Below, in pieces: positions 52,369 to 61,586 of a stretch of 64,000 nt of DNA. Numbering within the stretch: the stretch's first letter is position 1; each line of letters opens with the position of its first letter. The DNA lies in contig JBCBGF010000003.1 of the NCBI GenBank assembly GCA_038526915.1, forward strand, positions 310,001 through 374,000, given 5' to 3'. The position numbers and the translations under genes are program-made. The notes beneath the pieces were generated by a model. The model had not been told where the DNA came from. It searched no databases and saw only the letters and a program-made list of their open reading frames with translations. The stretch is from JBCBGF01 sp038526915 (GTDB taxonomy: Bacteria; Pseudomonadota; Alphaproteobacteria; Rhodobacterales; Rhodobacteraceae).

Positions 52369-53381
52369 CGCAGTTTTCAAGGGAGGTCGACATCCTGCTG
52401 GGCACCGCCGGGCTGGGCCGGTTGATGCCGATGCATCTGGCGCTGGACGCGGCGGGGACGATCCTGCACGCAGGCCCCACCTTGCGAAAGGTGTGCCATC
52501 CCACACCGTTGATCGGCGCGTCGTTCTTTGAGCGGTTTGAAGTGCGCCGGCCTGCGGGGCTGGCCAGTGTTGAGGCGATCCGCGCCACACGGGCGCGGGC
52601 GCTGCGGGTGCTGTTTGACGGGCCAACCCCGATCCCGCTGACCGCCGTGGCCGCCCCGGGCCGCGAGGGCAGTGTGTTTCTGAACCTGTCCTTTGGGATT
52701 GCGGTCATTGACCGGCTGCGGGATCTGGACCTTAACAGTACCGACTTTGCCGCGACGGATTCCACTGTGGAGCTGCTCTACTTGCGCGAGGCGCAGACCG
52801 CCGCCATCGACGAATGGCGCAAGCTGAGCGAGCGGTTGACGGGGGCCCGCGACGCCGCCGAACGCCGCGCCTTTGCCGATCCGCTGACCCTGTTGGTCAA
52901 CCGTCGCGGTATCCACGCCACGGCCGAGCGTCTGATTGCCGAGGCGCAGCCCTTTGTGCTGATGATCATCGACCTCGACCACTTTAAAGAGGTGAACGAT
53001 ACCTACGGCCACCCCACAGGCGATGCCGCACTGTGTCGTGTGGCCGATATCTTGCGCGAGGAAACCCGCAACAGCGATATCGTGGGCCGGATCGGCGGGG
53101 ATGAGTTCGTGGTGCTTATGAGCGGGCTGGACGACGCGACCCTGGCGCAGGAGATTGCAACGCGGATCATCATGCGCATGGAAAAACCGATGGTCCTAAA
53201 AACGGCAACGGTCAATCTGTCGGCCAGCATCGGCATCAGCACATCGCTGCACTATGCGCAGCCGGGGATCGAACGGATGTTTGCCGATGCGGACCGGGCG
53301 CTTTACGCCTCGAAATCGGCGGGTCGCGCGCAGTTCACCATGGTTGATCCTGCAGACGTCACGGATGGCGATGGAGCTTGA
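52365..53381 (+). CDS. Diguanylate cyclase with H-NOX-associated domain
   Basis: A 338-residue protein. Residues 8-135 are an HNOBA (H-NOX-associated) sensor-interaction domain (GLGRLMPMHLALD, then FFERFEVRRPAG), 135-168 a helical coupler, and 172-325 a GGDEF domain. The catalytic loop is RIGGDEF (244-248) with the product-inhibition I-site RNSD (235-238) exactly five residues upstream, so it should make cyclic di-GMP and be feedback-inhibited. DPLTLLVNRRG is intact. It should be controlled by the overlapping H-NOX homologue, even though that partner looks haem-free. Confidence 0.92.
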   Translation: MTQFSREVDILLGTAGLGRLMPMHLALDAAGTILHAGPTLRKVCHPTPLIGASFFERFEVRRPAGLASVEAIRATRARALRVLFDGPTPIPLTAVAAPGREGSVFLNLSFGIAVIDRLRDLDLNSTDFAATDSTVELLYLREAQTAAIDEWRKLSERLTGARDAAERRAFADPLTLLVNRRGIHATAERLIAEAQPFVLMIIDLDHFKEVNDTYGHPTGDAALCRVADILREETRNSDIVGRIGGDEFVVLMSGLDDATLAQEIATRIIMRMEKPMVLKTATVNLSASIGISTSLHYAQPGIERMFADADRALYASKSAGRAQFTMVDPADVTDGDGA

Positions 53382-53808
53382 CCTGGATTGACGACGAGAC
53401 GAGGGGGCGGACCCCGCCTCGCCAATCCAACGCCCCCGATGACAGACCCCACCTGGGCCCCCACCGGTTACTCATAAACCGTGATCCCCTTCCGGAAGAT
53501 CGTCACAAAAAGGACATTAAGCGGTTTGGGGGGGCGGGATTAACCGGCCAGCGGAAAAGACTGTGGTCGCGTTCTGGAAACAACGGCGTGGGCTCGGCAC
53601 TTTGACGTGACCGCATGGTCGGTCGGGCGGCGTGTGGCGTAGGCTAGGGGGTTGTCGCGAAACGCAAAAACCTGTGCCCGAGGGGGCCGCGGTCGGGGCG
53701 GGATCGGGCCAGGCGCGCCCACGTACCAAATCGTAAACAGAGCGTTTACATGGCGGAGGTCTTTACGGCAGGGTGACGGGGTCAGCCCCCCGTTCATCGG
53801 AGCGCCCC
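53382..53808. other. Intergenic region before the aldolase operon
   Basis: No gene supported; frames lack family features. The region contains A/T-rich tracts around 53470-53530 and 53720-53765 that could hold the promoter for the aldolase-hydantoinase operon. No clear operator seen. Confidence 0.45.
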
Positions 53809-54534
53809 ATGAAAGACACAATCGACGTCACCGAGACGTGTTGCGATCTGGCCGCCGCCATGCGCTGGTTCGCGCGGCTGGGGATGAACGAAGGCATCGC
53901 CAACCACGTGAGTATGGCGACCGAGGATGGATCGCAGATTGTCATCAACCCCGCCGGCCGCCACTGGGCCGCGATCCGCGCCAGCGATTTCGTGACGCTG
54001 GATGCCGCGGTGCCGCCCCCGCCGGATGTGCCGGTCGAACGCACCGCCTGGGCGATCCACGGGGCGCTGCATCGCAACGTCCCCGGCGCGGGCTGTGTCA
54101 TGCACCTGCACAGCCGCGCGGCCACGGCGCTGAGTTGCCTGGCCGATCCCACGCTGCCGCCGGTCGACCAGAACGCGATGCGGTTTTTCAACCGGGTCTC
54201 GGTCGATCTGGGCTATGACGGCATGGGCCTGGGGGATGAGGCCGAACGGCTGAGCCGCGCCATTGGCAATCACCGGATGCTGATGATGGGCCAGCATGGG
54301 GTGCTGGCCGTGGCGCAGACGGTGGGGCAATGCTTCGATGCGCTCTACTACTTTGAGAAGGCGGCGGACACCTATCTCTATGCGCTGTCCACGGGCAGGC
54401 CGCTGAATATCGCCAGCGATGCTGTGGCCGAGAAAACCGCCCAGCAATGGGAAGAAGAGCTGACATCGGGCGATCAGCATCTGGCGGCGATCCGCGAGGT
54501 GCTGGATGCCGAGGGGTCGGATTACGCGGCATGA
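53809..54534 (+). CDS. Class II aldolase/adducin family protein
   Basis: A 241-residue protein from the ATG at 53809 (GTG 53773 is a less likely start). It has the N-terminal WFARLGMNEGIANHVSM segment, the metal-binding His pair in MHLHSRAATAL and the third His in GQHGVLAVAQT. Members cleave or isomerise phosphorylated or free hydroxy-acids and sugars, using zinc. The hydantoinase genes follow after 10 bp, so its substrate may be part of the same catabolic route. Confidence 0.85.
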   Translation: MKDTIDVTETCCDLAAAMRWFARLGMNEGIANHVSMATEDGSQIVINPAGRHWAAIRASDFVTLDAAVPPPPDVPVERTAWAIHGALHRNVPGAGCVMHLHSRAATALSCLADPTLPPVDQNAMRFFNRVSVDLGYDGMGLGDEAERLSRAIGNHRMLMMGQHGVLAVAQTVGQCFDALYYFEKAADTYLYALSTGRPLNIASDAVAEKTAQQWEEELTSGDQHLAAIREVLDAEGSDYAA

Positions 54535-54544
54535 GAGGCCTTTG

Positions 54545-56623
54545 GTGACGCGGCTGGGGGTCGATATCGGGGGTACGTTCACCGATGTCGTTTTGGAACA
54601 CGACGGTCACCTGACCTCGACCAAGGTGCTAACGACCTATGCCGCGCCCGAAGACGCCATCCTCGACGGGATGGCGCAGGTCTGTGCGAAGGCGGGCGTT
54701 GGCCCGGGCGCGATTACGCAAGTGATCCACGGCACAACGCTCGCCACCAATGCGCTGATCGAACGGCGGGGGGCGAAGACGGCGCTGATCACCACGCAAG
54801 GGTTCCGCGACGTGATCGAGATGCGCACGGAAAGCCGGTTCGAGCAATATGACCTGAACCTGCGCCTGCCTGATCCGCTCTTGCCCCGCAATCGCCGCTA
54901 TACCGTGCCCGAGCGGGTGGATGCGCGGGGGCAGGTGTTGATCCCGCTGGAGCGTTCCGCTGTGCAGCGTTTGGCCGAGGATCTGCGGGCGGCGGCGTAT
55001 GAAAGCATCGCGGTGGGGCTGCTCCACGCCTATGCCAATGACGCCCATGAACGGATGGTGGCCGAGGTTCTGGCCGAGGAGCTGCCAGGTGTGATGGTGT
55101 CGCTCTCCTGCGAGGTCTCGCCCCAGATGCGGGAATATGAGCGGTTCAATACGACGATCGCCAACGCCTATATCAAGCCCCTGATGAAATCCTATCTGGG
55201 GCGGCTGAAGGACCGGCTGGCGGGCGCGGGGGCCGATTGCCCGGTGTTTCTGATGCATTCCGGTGGGGGGATCATGTCGCTGGAAAGTGCCGCCGAGTTT
55301 CCGGTGCGCCTGGTGGAATCCGGCCCGGCAGGTGGCGCGATTTTCGCCGCCGATATCGCCGCGCGGCATGGGATCGACAAGGTGGTGTCCTTCGATATGG
55401 GCGGGACGACAGCCAAGATCTGTCTCATCCAGAACCAAACGCCGAAGACCGCGCGGGTGTTCGAGGTGGCGCGGACGTATCGGTTCAAAAAGGGCTCGGG
55501 CATGCCGATCTCGATCCCGGTGATCGATATGGTGGAGATCGGGGCCGGGGGCGGATCGCTGGCACATGCGGACGCGATGAACCAGATCCGGGTGGGGCCG
55601 GAAAGCGCAGGGTCCGAGCCGGGGCCGGCCTGCTATGGCCGGGGCGGGAATCGGCCTGCGGTGACGGATGCCGATCTGGTGCTGGGCAGACTTGACCCGG
55701 CGCGGTTTGCGGGCGGCTCCATCGCGCTGCATCCCGATTTGTCGGAGCGCGCGTTGGAGCAGGCTATTGGCGGGCCTTTGGGCATGTCGTCCATTGAGGC
55801 CGCCTGGGGGCTGGCCGAGGTGGTGGATGAGAACATGGCCAACGCCGCGCGGGTCCATGCGGTGGAGAATGGCGAGGATCTGTCGGGCTACACGATGATC
55901 GCCTTTGGCGGGGCCGCGCCGCTTCATGCCGCGCGGCTCTGCGAAAAGCTGGGCATCGCGCGGTGTCTGGTGCCGGAAGGGGCGGGTGTTGGCTCGGCCA
56001 TCGGGTTTCTCAAAGCGCCGTTCAGTTTCGAGGCGAACCGGTCGGTGTTTATGCGGCTGGCGGAGTTTGATCCCGCGGCGGTCAAAGCGCTGTTTGCCGA
56101 GATGGAGGCGGAGGCTATGGCCTTCGTCCGCTCCTGCGATTCCGAGGCACCGATCCTGACCGATCACCGGGTCTATATGCGCTACGCCGGTCAGGGGTGG
56201 GAGATCCCGGTGACTCTTGCGGCAGACGAGGCGGCGGAGCCATCGGCGGAGACGTTTTTGCGCCTGTTTGAAACGGATTACGCGGCGCTCTTCGGGCGGA
56301 CCGTTGAGGGGATGGCGGTTGAGATCACGGTCTGGTCGGTGAACGCGACGACACCCGCGGCAGAGGTGGCGCCGGTGGCGGAGGTCGCTTGGCATGGGGT
56401 GTCAACTGAGCAGACGCGGACGCTCTTTGACCCAGGAGTGGGTCAGTCGGTCGAAGCGGCAGAGGTCGCGCGGGCCGATCTGGGGCCCGGCGCCAGTTTC
56501 CCCGGGCCTGCGGTGGTGACGGAGGCCGAGACGACGGTGATCGTGCCCAGTTCGCGCGCGGTGCGCACCCACGCCGATGGGACGCTGGAGGTGCATCTGG
56601 CCGGGGAGGGTGCGAATGACTGA
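54545..56623 (+). CDS. hyuA: Hydantoinase/oxoprolinase subunit A
   Basis: A 692-residue ATP-dependent subunit of the N-methylhydantoinase/5-oxoprolinase/acetone carboxylase family. It has RLGVDIGGTFTDVVLEHDG (phosphate-binding start), the FDMGGTTAKICLI motif and AFGGAAPLHA near the C-terminus. I chose the GTG at 54545; the frame is open to 54506 but family homology begins at this Val. It overlaps hyuB by 8 bp. Likely hydrolyses a cyclic amide with ATP, together with HyuB. Confidence 0.9.
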   Translation: MTRLGVDIGGTFTDVVLEHDGHLTSTKVLTTYAAPEDAILDGMAQVCAKAGVGPGAITQVIHGTTLATNALIERRGAKTALITTQGFRDVIEMRTESRFEQYDLNLRLPDPLLPRNRRYTVPERVDARGQVLIPLERSAVQRLAEDLRAAAYESIAVGLLHAYANDAHERMVAEVLAEELPGVMVSLSCEVSPQMREYERFNTTIANAYIKPLMKSYLGRLKDRLAGAGADCPVFLMHSGGGIMSLESAAEFPVRLVESGPAGGAIFAADIAARHGIDKVVSFDMGGTTAKICLIQNQTPKTARVFEVARTYRFKKGSGMPISIPVIDMVEIGAGGGSLAHADAMNQIRVGPESAGSEPGPACYGRGGNRPAVTDADLVLGRLDPARFAGGSIALHPDLSERALEQAIGGPLGMSSIEAAWGLAEVVDENMANAARVHAVENGEDLSGYTMIAFGGAAPLHAARLCEKLGIARCLVPEGAGVGSAIGFLKAPFSFEANRSVFMRLAEFDPAAVKALFAEMEAEAMAFVRSCDSEAPILTDHRVYMRYAGQGWEIPVTLAADEAAEPSAETFLRLFETDYAALFGRTVEGMAVEITVWSVNATTPAAEVAPVAEVAWHGVSTEQTRTLFDPGVGQSVEAAEVARADLGPGASFPGPAVVTEAETTVIVPSSRAVRTHADGTLEVHLAGEGAND

Positions 56624-58322
56624 GATCAGCCAGATAGCCTATCAGGTGATGTGGAACCGCCTGATTTCCGTCGTCGAGGAACAGGCCCAGGCGCTGGTGC
56701 GGACGGCGTTTTCGACCTCGGTGCGCGAGGCGGGCGATCTGTCGGCGGGGGTCTATAACGCGGGTGGTGCGATGCTGGCGCAAGCCGTCACCGGCACGCC
56801 GGGGCATGTGAATGCGATGGCCGATGCGGTGGATCATTTCATCCGCCGCATCGGGCGGGACACCATGCGGGCGGGCGATGTGTACCTGACCAATGATCCC
56901 TGGGAGGGCACGGGGCACAAGCACGACATCACTGTCGTGACGCCGGTCTTTCACGAGGGGATCCTCATCGGCTTTTTCGCCTGCACCGCCCATGTCACTG
57001 ATATCGGCGGGCGCGGGTTCGGGGCCGATGCCAATGACGTGCATGAAGAGGGGCTCTATCTGCCGATCATGCGGTTCGCCGATCAGGGGGCGGTCGACCA
57101 GACGCTGTTGCAGATCATCCGGGGCAACGTGCGCGAACCCGACCAGCTGGTGGGCGATATCTTCGCGCTGGCCACGTGTAACGAGATCGGCCAGCGGCGG
57201 TTGATTGAGATGATGAATGAGTTCGAACTGACGGATTTGGCCGGGATTTCGGAGTTTATCCTCTCAAACTCCCGCAATGCGACACTGGCGCGGATCAACG
57301 CGCTGACGCCCGGGTCGGCAGAGGGGCATATGCGGATCGACGGCTATGACGGGCCCATCGATCTGCGCGTCCGGGTGACGATTGAGCGGGACCGGATCGT
57401 GTCGGACTGGGCAGGTACCAGCGGGGTGGACAAGAAGGGTATCAACGTGCCTTTGGTCTATACGAAAGCCTATGCGTGTTACGCGCTCAAATGCGCGATC
57501 GCGCCAGAGATCCCGAACAACGCGGCCTCGCTCGCGCCTTTTGAGATCACGGCGCCCGAAGACACCATCGTCAACGCGCGGCCCCCCGCGCCCGTCGCGC
57601 TGCGCCATGTGATCGGGCATATGGTGCCGGATACGGTCTATGCCGCGCTCGACCAGCTCTTGCCCGGTGTGGTGCCGGCGGAAGGCGCGGGGTGTCTGTG
57701 CAATTTCCAGGTCTCGCTGCGGCCCCGCACGGATTGTGCTGCACCAGAGGATGCCGTGCGGGCCGAGGTGCTGACCTTCAATTCCGGCGGCTCGGGGGCA
57801 CGGCCCACGCTGGATGGGATGAACGCCACCGCCTTCCCGTCGGGCGTGATGACCATGCCGGTGGAGGCGACGGAGCAGGTGGGGCCGGTGATCATCTGGC
57901 AGAAAGAGCTGCGGCCCGATAGCGGCGGCGCGGGGATGTACCGGGGCGGGTTGGGGCAGGTGATGGAAGTGGGTGCGCGCGACGGGCATGAGTTCGACTT
58001 TCAGGCCATGCTCGACCGGGTGGATCACCCTGCGCGCGGGCGGCGCGGCGCCGGCGAAGGCGCACCGACGACCATCGTGCGCGCCGATGGCACGCCGATG
58101 CGCGGCAAGGGCAAGCAGTTCGTGCCCCATGGCGGGCGGGTGGCGATGGCCTTTCCGGGGGGCGCGGGCTACGGCAACCCGGAGGATCGCGACCGGGCGG
58201 CTGTGATGCGGGATCTGGCGCTGGGCTATATCTCGGCTGAGGCGGCGCGAGATGTCTACGGGCTGAGTGCGGCGGAGGTCGAAGACACTCTGGCGCGGGC
58301 GAAACGGGGCGAGGTCTTCTGA
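56616..58322 (+). CDS. hyuB: Hydantoinase/oxoprolinase subunit B
   Basis: A 568-residue HyuB partner. Typical segments are NRLISVVEEQAQALVRTAFS, YLTNDPWEGTGHKHDITV, HVTDIGGRGFGADA and GGRVAMAFPGGAGYGNP. Start is the ATG at 56616 inside the last codons of hyuA. Its last base is shared with the start of the FAD oxidoreductase gene. With HyuA it probably forms the active heteromeric amidohydrolase. Confidence 0.9.
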   Translation: MTEISQIAYQVMWNRLISVVEEQAQALVRTAFSTSVREAGDLSAGVYNAGGAMLAQAVTGTPGHVNAMADAVDHFIRRIGRDTMRAGDVYLTNDPWEGTGHKHDITVVTPVFHEGILIGFFACTAHVTDIGGRGFGADANDVHEEGLYLPIMRFADQGAVDQTLLQIIRGNVREPDQLVGDIFALATCNEIGQRRLIEMMNEFELTDLAGISEFILSNSRNATLARINALTPGSAEGHMRIDGYDGPIDLRVRVTIERDRIVSDWAGTSGVDKKGINVPLVYTKAYACYALKCAIAPEIPNNAASLAPFEITAPEDTIVNARPPAPVALRHVIGHMVPDTVYAALDQLLPGVVPAEGAGCLCNFQVSLRPRTDCAAPEDAVRAEVLTFNSGGSGARPTLDGMNATAFPSGVMTMPVEATEQVGPVIIWQKELRPDSGGAGMYRGGLGQVMEVGARDGHEFDFQAMLDRVDHPARGRRGAGEGAPTTIVRADGTPMRGKGKQFVPHGGRVAMAFPGGAGYGNPEDRDRAAVMRDLALGYISAEAARDVYGLSAAEVEDTLARAKRGEVF

Positions 58323-59545
58323 TGGCGACGGTTGGGTTCACCGATACACCTTCGCGTGCGTCCTACGATGTCGTCATCGTCGGCGGGGCGATCATGGGGG
58401 CGTCGACGGCTTGGTTTCTGACCGACAATCCCGACTTCGACGGATCGGTCTTGGTGGTGGAGCGTGACCCGAGCTATTCGCTCTGCTCGACCGCCCACAC
58501 CAATTCCTGCATGCGCCAGCAGTTTTCAACCGAGCTCAACATCCGGATCTCGCAATTCGCCGCCCAGTTCGTGAAGAACATCCGCGATTACATGGGCGGT
58601 GACACGCGGGTGCCGGAGCTGTCGATCCGGTCTTTCGGCTACATGTACCTCGCCGACACCCCTGCCTTTGCCGATGCCCTGCGCGCCAATCAGGCGGTGC
58701 AGGTGGCAGCAGGGGCGGCGACCGAGTTGATGACGCCCGACGAGATCCGCGCGTCCTATCCGTTCTACAACGTGGACGACATCTTGCTGGGGTCGATCAA
58801 CCGTGTGGACGAAGGCTACTGGGACGGCGCTGCGGTGTTTGACTGGTGGCGCCGGCAATCGCGGGAGCGGGGGGTGGAGTACCTCCAGGGCGAGGTCGTT
58901 GCGATGGCGCGCAGTGCGGACGGGACACGGGTAGAAAGCGTGACGCTGGCCTCCGGCGCGGTGATCGGCTGCGGGCAGGTCGTGAACGCCTCGGGCCCCC
59001 GCGCGGCGCGGACGGCGTCGATGGCGGGGATCGCGGTGCCGGTGGAGCCGCGTAAGCGGTATTCCTGGCTGTTCAAGGCGGAACGGCCGCTCGACCGCGA
59101 TCTGCCGCTGACGATTGACCCCTCGGGCGTGCATGTGCGCGAAAACGGTGGCGGGACCTATCAATGCGGCTGTGCGGGGATGACGGATCCGGCGGTGGCC
59201 TATGACGATTTCGCAATGGATCACAGCCTGTGGGAGGCGCATGTCTGGCCCACGCTCGCCACCCGCATCCCGCAGTTCGAGGCGATCCGGGTGCAGAGCG
59301 AATGGGCCGGGCATTATGCGATGAACACCTTCGATCACAACGCGATCCTGGGGCCGCATCCGGAGGTGGAGAATTTCATCTTTCTCAATGGGTTTTCGGG
59401 CCACGGGTTGCAGCAATCGCCCGCGATGGGGCGGGGGACGGCGGAATGGCTGACCTATGGCGGCTATCGCAGCCTCGATCTGACGCCGTTCCACTTTGAC
59501 CGGATCGTGGCGGAGGCGCCGATTGTGGAGACGGCGGTGATCTGA
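58322..59545 (+). CDS. FAD-dependent oxidoreductase of the glycine/D-amino acid oxidase family
   Basis: A 407-residue DAO-family flavoprotein: dinucleotide-binding VIVGGAIMGASTAWFL near the N-terminus (after a short lead), a conserved SCMRQQFS segment and the C-terminal FSGHGLQQSPAMGRG that contacts FAD. Relatives oxidise sarcosine, dimethylglycine or other secondary amino acids. As the last gene of the aldolase-HyuA-HyuB-DAO operon, it may oxidise an N-substituted amino acid produced by hydantoin cleavage. That is inference from context. Confidence 0.85.
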   Translation: MATVGFTDTPSRASYDVVIVGGAIMGASTAWFLTDNPDFDGSVLVVERDPSYSLCSTAHTNSCMRQQFSTELNIRISQFAAQFVKNIRDYMGGDTRVPELSIRSFGYMYLADTPAFADALRANQAVQVAAGAATELMTPDEIRASYPFYNVDDILLGSINRVDEGYWDGAAVFDWWRRQSRERGVEYLQGEVVAMARSADGTRVESVTLASGAVIGCGQVVNASGPRAARTASMAGIAVPVEPRKRYSWLFKAERPLDRDLPLTIDPSGVHVRENGGGTYQCGCAGMTDPAVAYDDFAMDHSLWEAHVWPTLATRIPQFEAIRVQSEWAGHYAMNTFDHNAILGPHPEVENFIFLNGFSGHGLQQSPAMGRGTAEWLTYGGYRSLDLTPFHFDRIVAEAPIVETAVI

Positions 59546-60065
59546 TCGGGATGTGCGGCGTCGGCAGGGGGAGAGCCTCGTTCGGGGGGTGGATCGAATC
59601 CTTTGATGGCGAGGCTAGGGGCGGGCAACAGTCTGGCGAACGTCGCTGGACTGTTGTCTCTTTGGAAACCGTTCGGGGAGGATGCCTTTGAGGCGCGTGG
59701 CCTGCGTGGGGCTGGTGCGGGGAGGCAGCGGGGCTTTGCCTGTTTGCACCGCTGGCGGTGGGAAGCGGGGGAACTGGGCCTTGGTGCGGGCTATTCCAAT
59801 ACTAGTTCCAAAGTGGAATATGCATTGAAAAGCAGGTGGTTAACGTAGGTACTTCGCACGTATCGACCGCCGGTGGCCAAAGCGTTTCGATCCATCCGCG
59901 GCTTTGATACTGCCCAGTTTATGGGCACCCGGGTTGCTGGGAAGGCTGGCCACATCGGCTGCGGGCCGCAACAAAGTTGAAAATCGGTTAATTCAAAGTT
60001 AACAAAATTACGTAGCAACGCACTTTTTTTGAGATTTCCACCGTTAATTGGTTGGGTGAATTGCG
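59546..60065. other. Intergenic region upstream of the radical SAM/NOS operon
   Basis: No gene supported. From about 59800 the DNA is much more A/T-rich than the rest of the window (for example 59990-60060), as expected for a promoter region. A frame at 59603-59848 has no family signal. Exact promoter boxes could not be fixed. Confidence 0.5.
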
Positions 60066-61586
60066 ATGACCGTTCTGCAATCCGTTGAAGCCGTCGACCA
60101 GGCGCTGCGTCCGGCGACGGCCCATTCCAAGAGCTTGCGAGTTCTTGTGGTTGACCTCAACAAGATGACGACCTTTCCGACCCTCGCGGTCGGTATTCTG
60201 GTGGCCTCGCTCCGCGCACGCGGTCATGGCGTCGATGTGATCTGTCCCCTGGCGCTCGGCGTCCCCGCGGCCGAGCGAGAGCGGCAGGAGACGCTTTACG
60301 ACCATTTGCACCGCCGCATCCGGTTGTCCGATTTCCCAGGCATCTCGGCCATGCGCGCCGCCGCACGGGCCCCGCGGGAGTGGCTGGAACACCGGCCCCG
60401 CGCGGTGGTGATGCGCGCGATTGATGCGGCGCTGGAGGAGGCGGATATCGTGCTGCTCTCGGCCTATCTCGATCATTTCGCGGTGGTCAAAGGGATCGGG
60501 GCCAAGGCCGCAGCGCGCGGGATCCCAGTGCTGCTCGGCGGGCCGATGTTCAATCTGGGCGATGTGGCCGCGGCGTGGCGGCACCTACCGGGCATCACGG
60601 CGGTGGTCGGCGCGGAGATCGACCGCGACCTGCCCGATCTGGTGGAGGCTGCGGTGGTGGGCGCCCCGCTCACCGGCTTTCCCGGGGTGTGCTTGCCCGA
60701 TGGCACAAGGGGCACGGCCGCCCGGCCCCTGCGCGATCTCGATGCGACGCCGATCCCCGATTACGGCGACTTCCCGTGGGACCGCTATCCGGTGCGGATC
60801 GTGCCGGTGCTGACGGGGCGCGGGTGCCAGTGGGACAAATGCACCTTCTGTAGCGACGTGATTTCCGCCAGTGGGCGCACCTTTCGCACCCGCAGTCTGG
60901 AGAATGTGCTGATCGAGCTGCAGACCCAGGCGGAACGCCATAATGCCAAGGATTTCATCTTCCTGGACCTCAAACTGAATTCATTTCCTGCGATGTTCCG
61001 GGGCCTCTCGCGTGAGCTGCGCAAGCGGGTGCGGGGGGCGGAATGGATCGGCACGGTGCATGTGGACGGGCGCAAGGATAACGGCCTGTCACGCCGCGAT
61101 CTGTTCGAGGCGGCCACGGGCGGCATGCGGCGGATCAGTTTTGGCCTGGAAAGCGGCAGCCAGCGCTTGCTGGACGCGATGCAAAAGGGCTGCACCGTGG
61201 AGCGGAACGCGGCGTTTCTGAAGGACGCGCATGAGGCGGGGCTGTCGGTGCGGTGCACGATGTTCAAGGGCTATCCCGGCGAGACGGCCGAGGATATGGC
61301 GGCCACCGCCGATTTCCTGGACGCCAACGCCGCCTATATCGACCGGATCCGGTTTAATGACTTTGCCGTGCCCGTGGGCACCCCCATCGCCGAGGCGCTG
61401 GCCGACAAGGCGCAGGGACGGCTGCACCTGACCGGCACGGATGACCGCCGCGCGCGCGCGCTTTACGGCAAACGCGGGGCAGGGCGGGCCTATCGCCGCG
61501 AAAAGGCGCGGGCCCTGGCGGTGGTCTATGAGATCAACCGCAAACCCTTGCGGGAAACGGCGCGGCAGTTCGACGGAACCATGTAA
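60066..61586 (+). CDS. B12-binding-domain radical SAM protein
   Basis: A 506-residue protein. Residues 22-205 form a cobalamin-binding-like Rossmann domain without the DxHxxG cobalamin-ligating motif. Residues 243-450 form a radical SAM barrel whose cluster ligands are Cys254, Cys259 and Cys262 (GCQWDKCTFC, a CX4CX2C variant). ISFGLESGSQRLLDAMQKG is the usual SAM-binding segment in this class. The C-terminal 60 residues are basic. The stop codon overlaps the start of the NOS gene (TAATG), so the two are translated together. Likely modifies the NOS substrate or product or builds a metabolite with it; the reaction is unknown. Confidence 0.85.
   Translation: MTVLQSVEAVDQALRPATAHSKSLRVLVVDLNKMTTFPTLAVGILVASLRARGHGVDVICPLALGVPAAERERQETLYDHLHRRIRLSDFPGISAMRAAARAPREWLEHRPRAVVMRAIDAALEEADIVLLSAYLDHFAVVKGIGAKAAARGIPVLLGGPMFNLGDVAAAWRHLPGITAVVGAEIDRDLPDLVEAAVVGAPLTGFPGVCLPDGTRGTAARPLRDLDATPIPDYGDFPWDRYPVRIVPVLTGRGCQWDKCTFCSDVISASGRTFRTRSLENVLIELQTQAERHNAKDFIFLDLKLNSFPAMFRGLSRELRKRVRGAEWIGTVHVDGRKDNGLSRRDLFEAATGGMRRISFGLESGSQRLLDAMQKGCTVERNAAFLKDAHEAGLSVRCTMFKGYPGETAEDMAATADFLDANAAYIDRIRFNDFAVPVGTPIAEALADKAQGRLHLTGTDDRRARALYGKRGAGRAYRREKARALAVVYEINRKPLRETARQFDGTM

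Noticed and set aside
59603..59848. 81-codon frame upstream of the radical SAM gene
   Set aside because: No family features, no ribosome binding site and an A/T shift in the middle of the frame.
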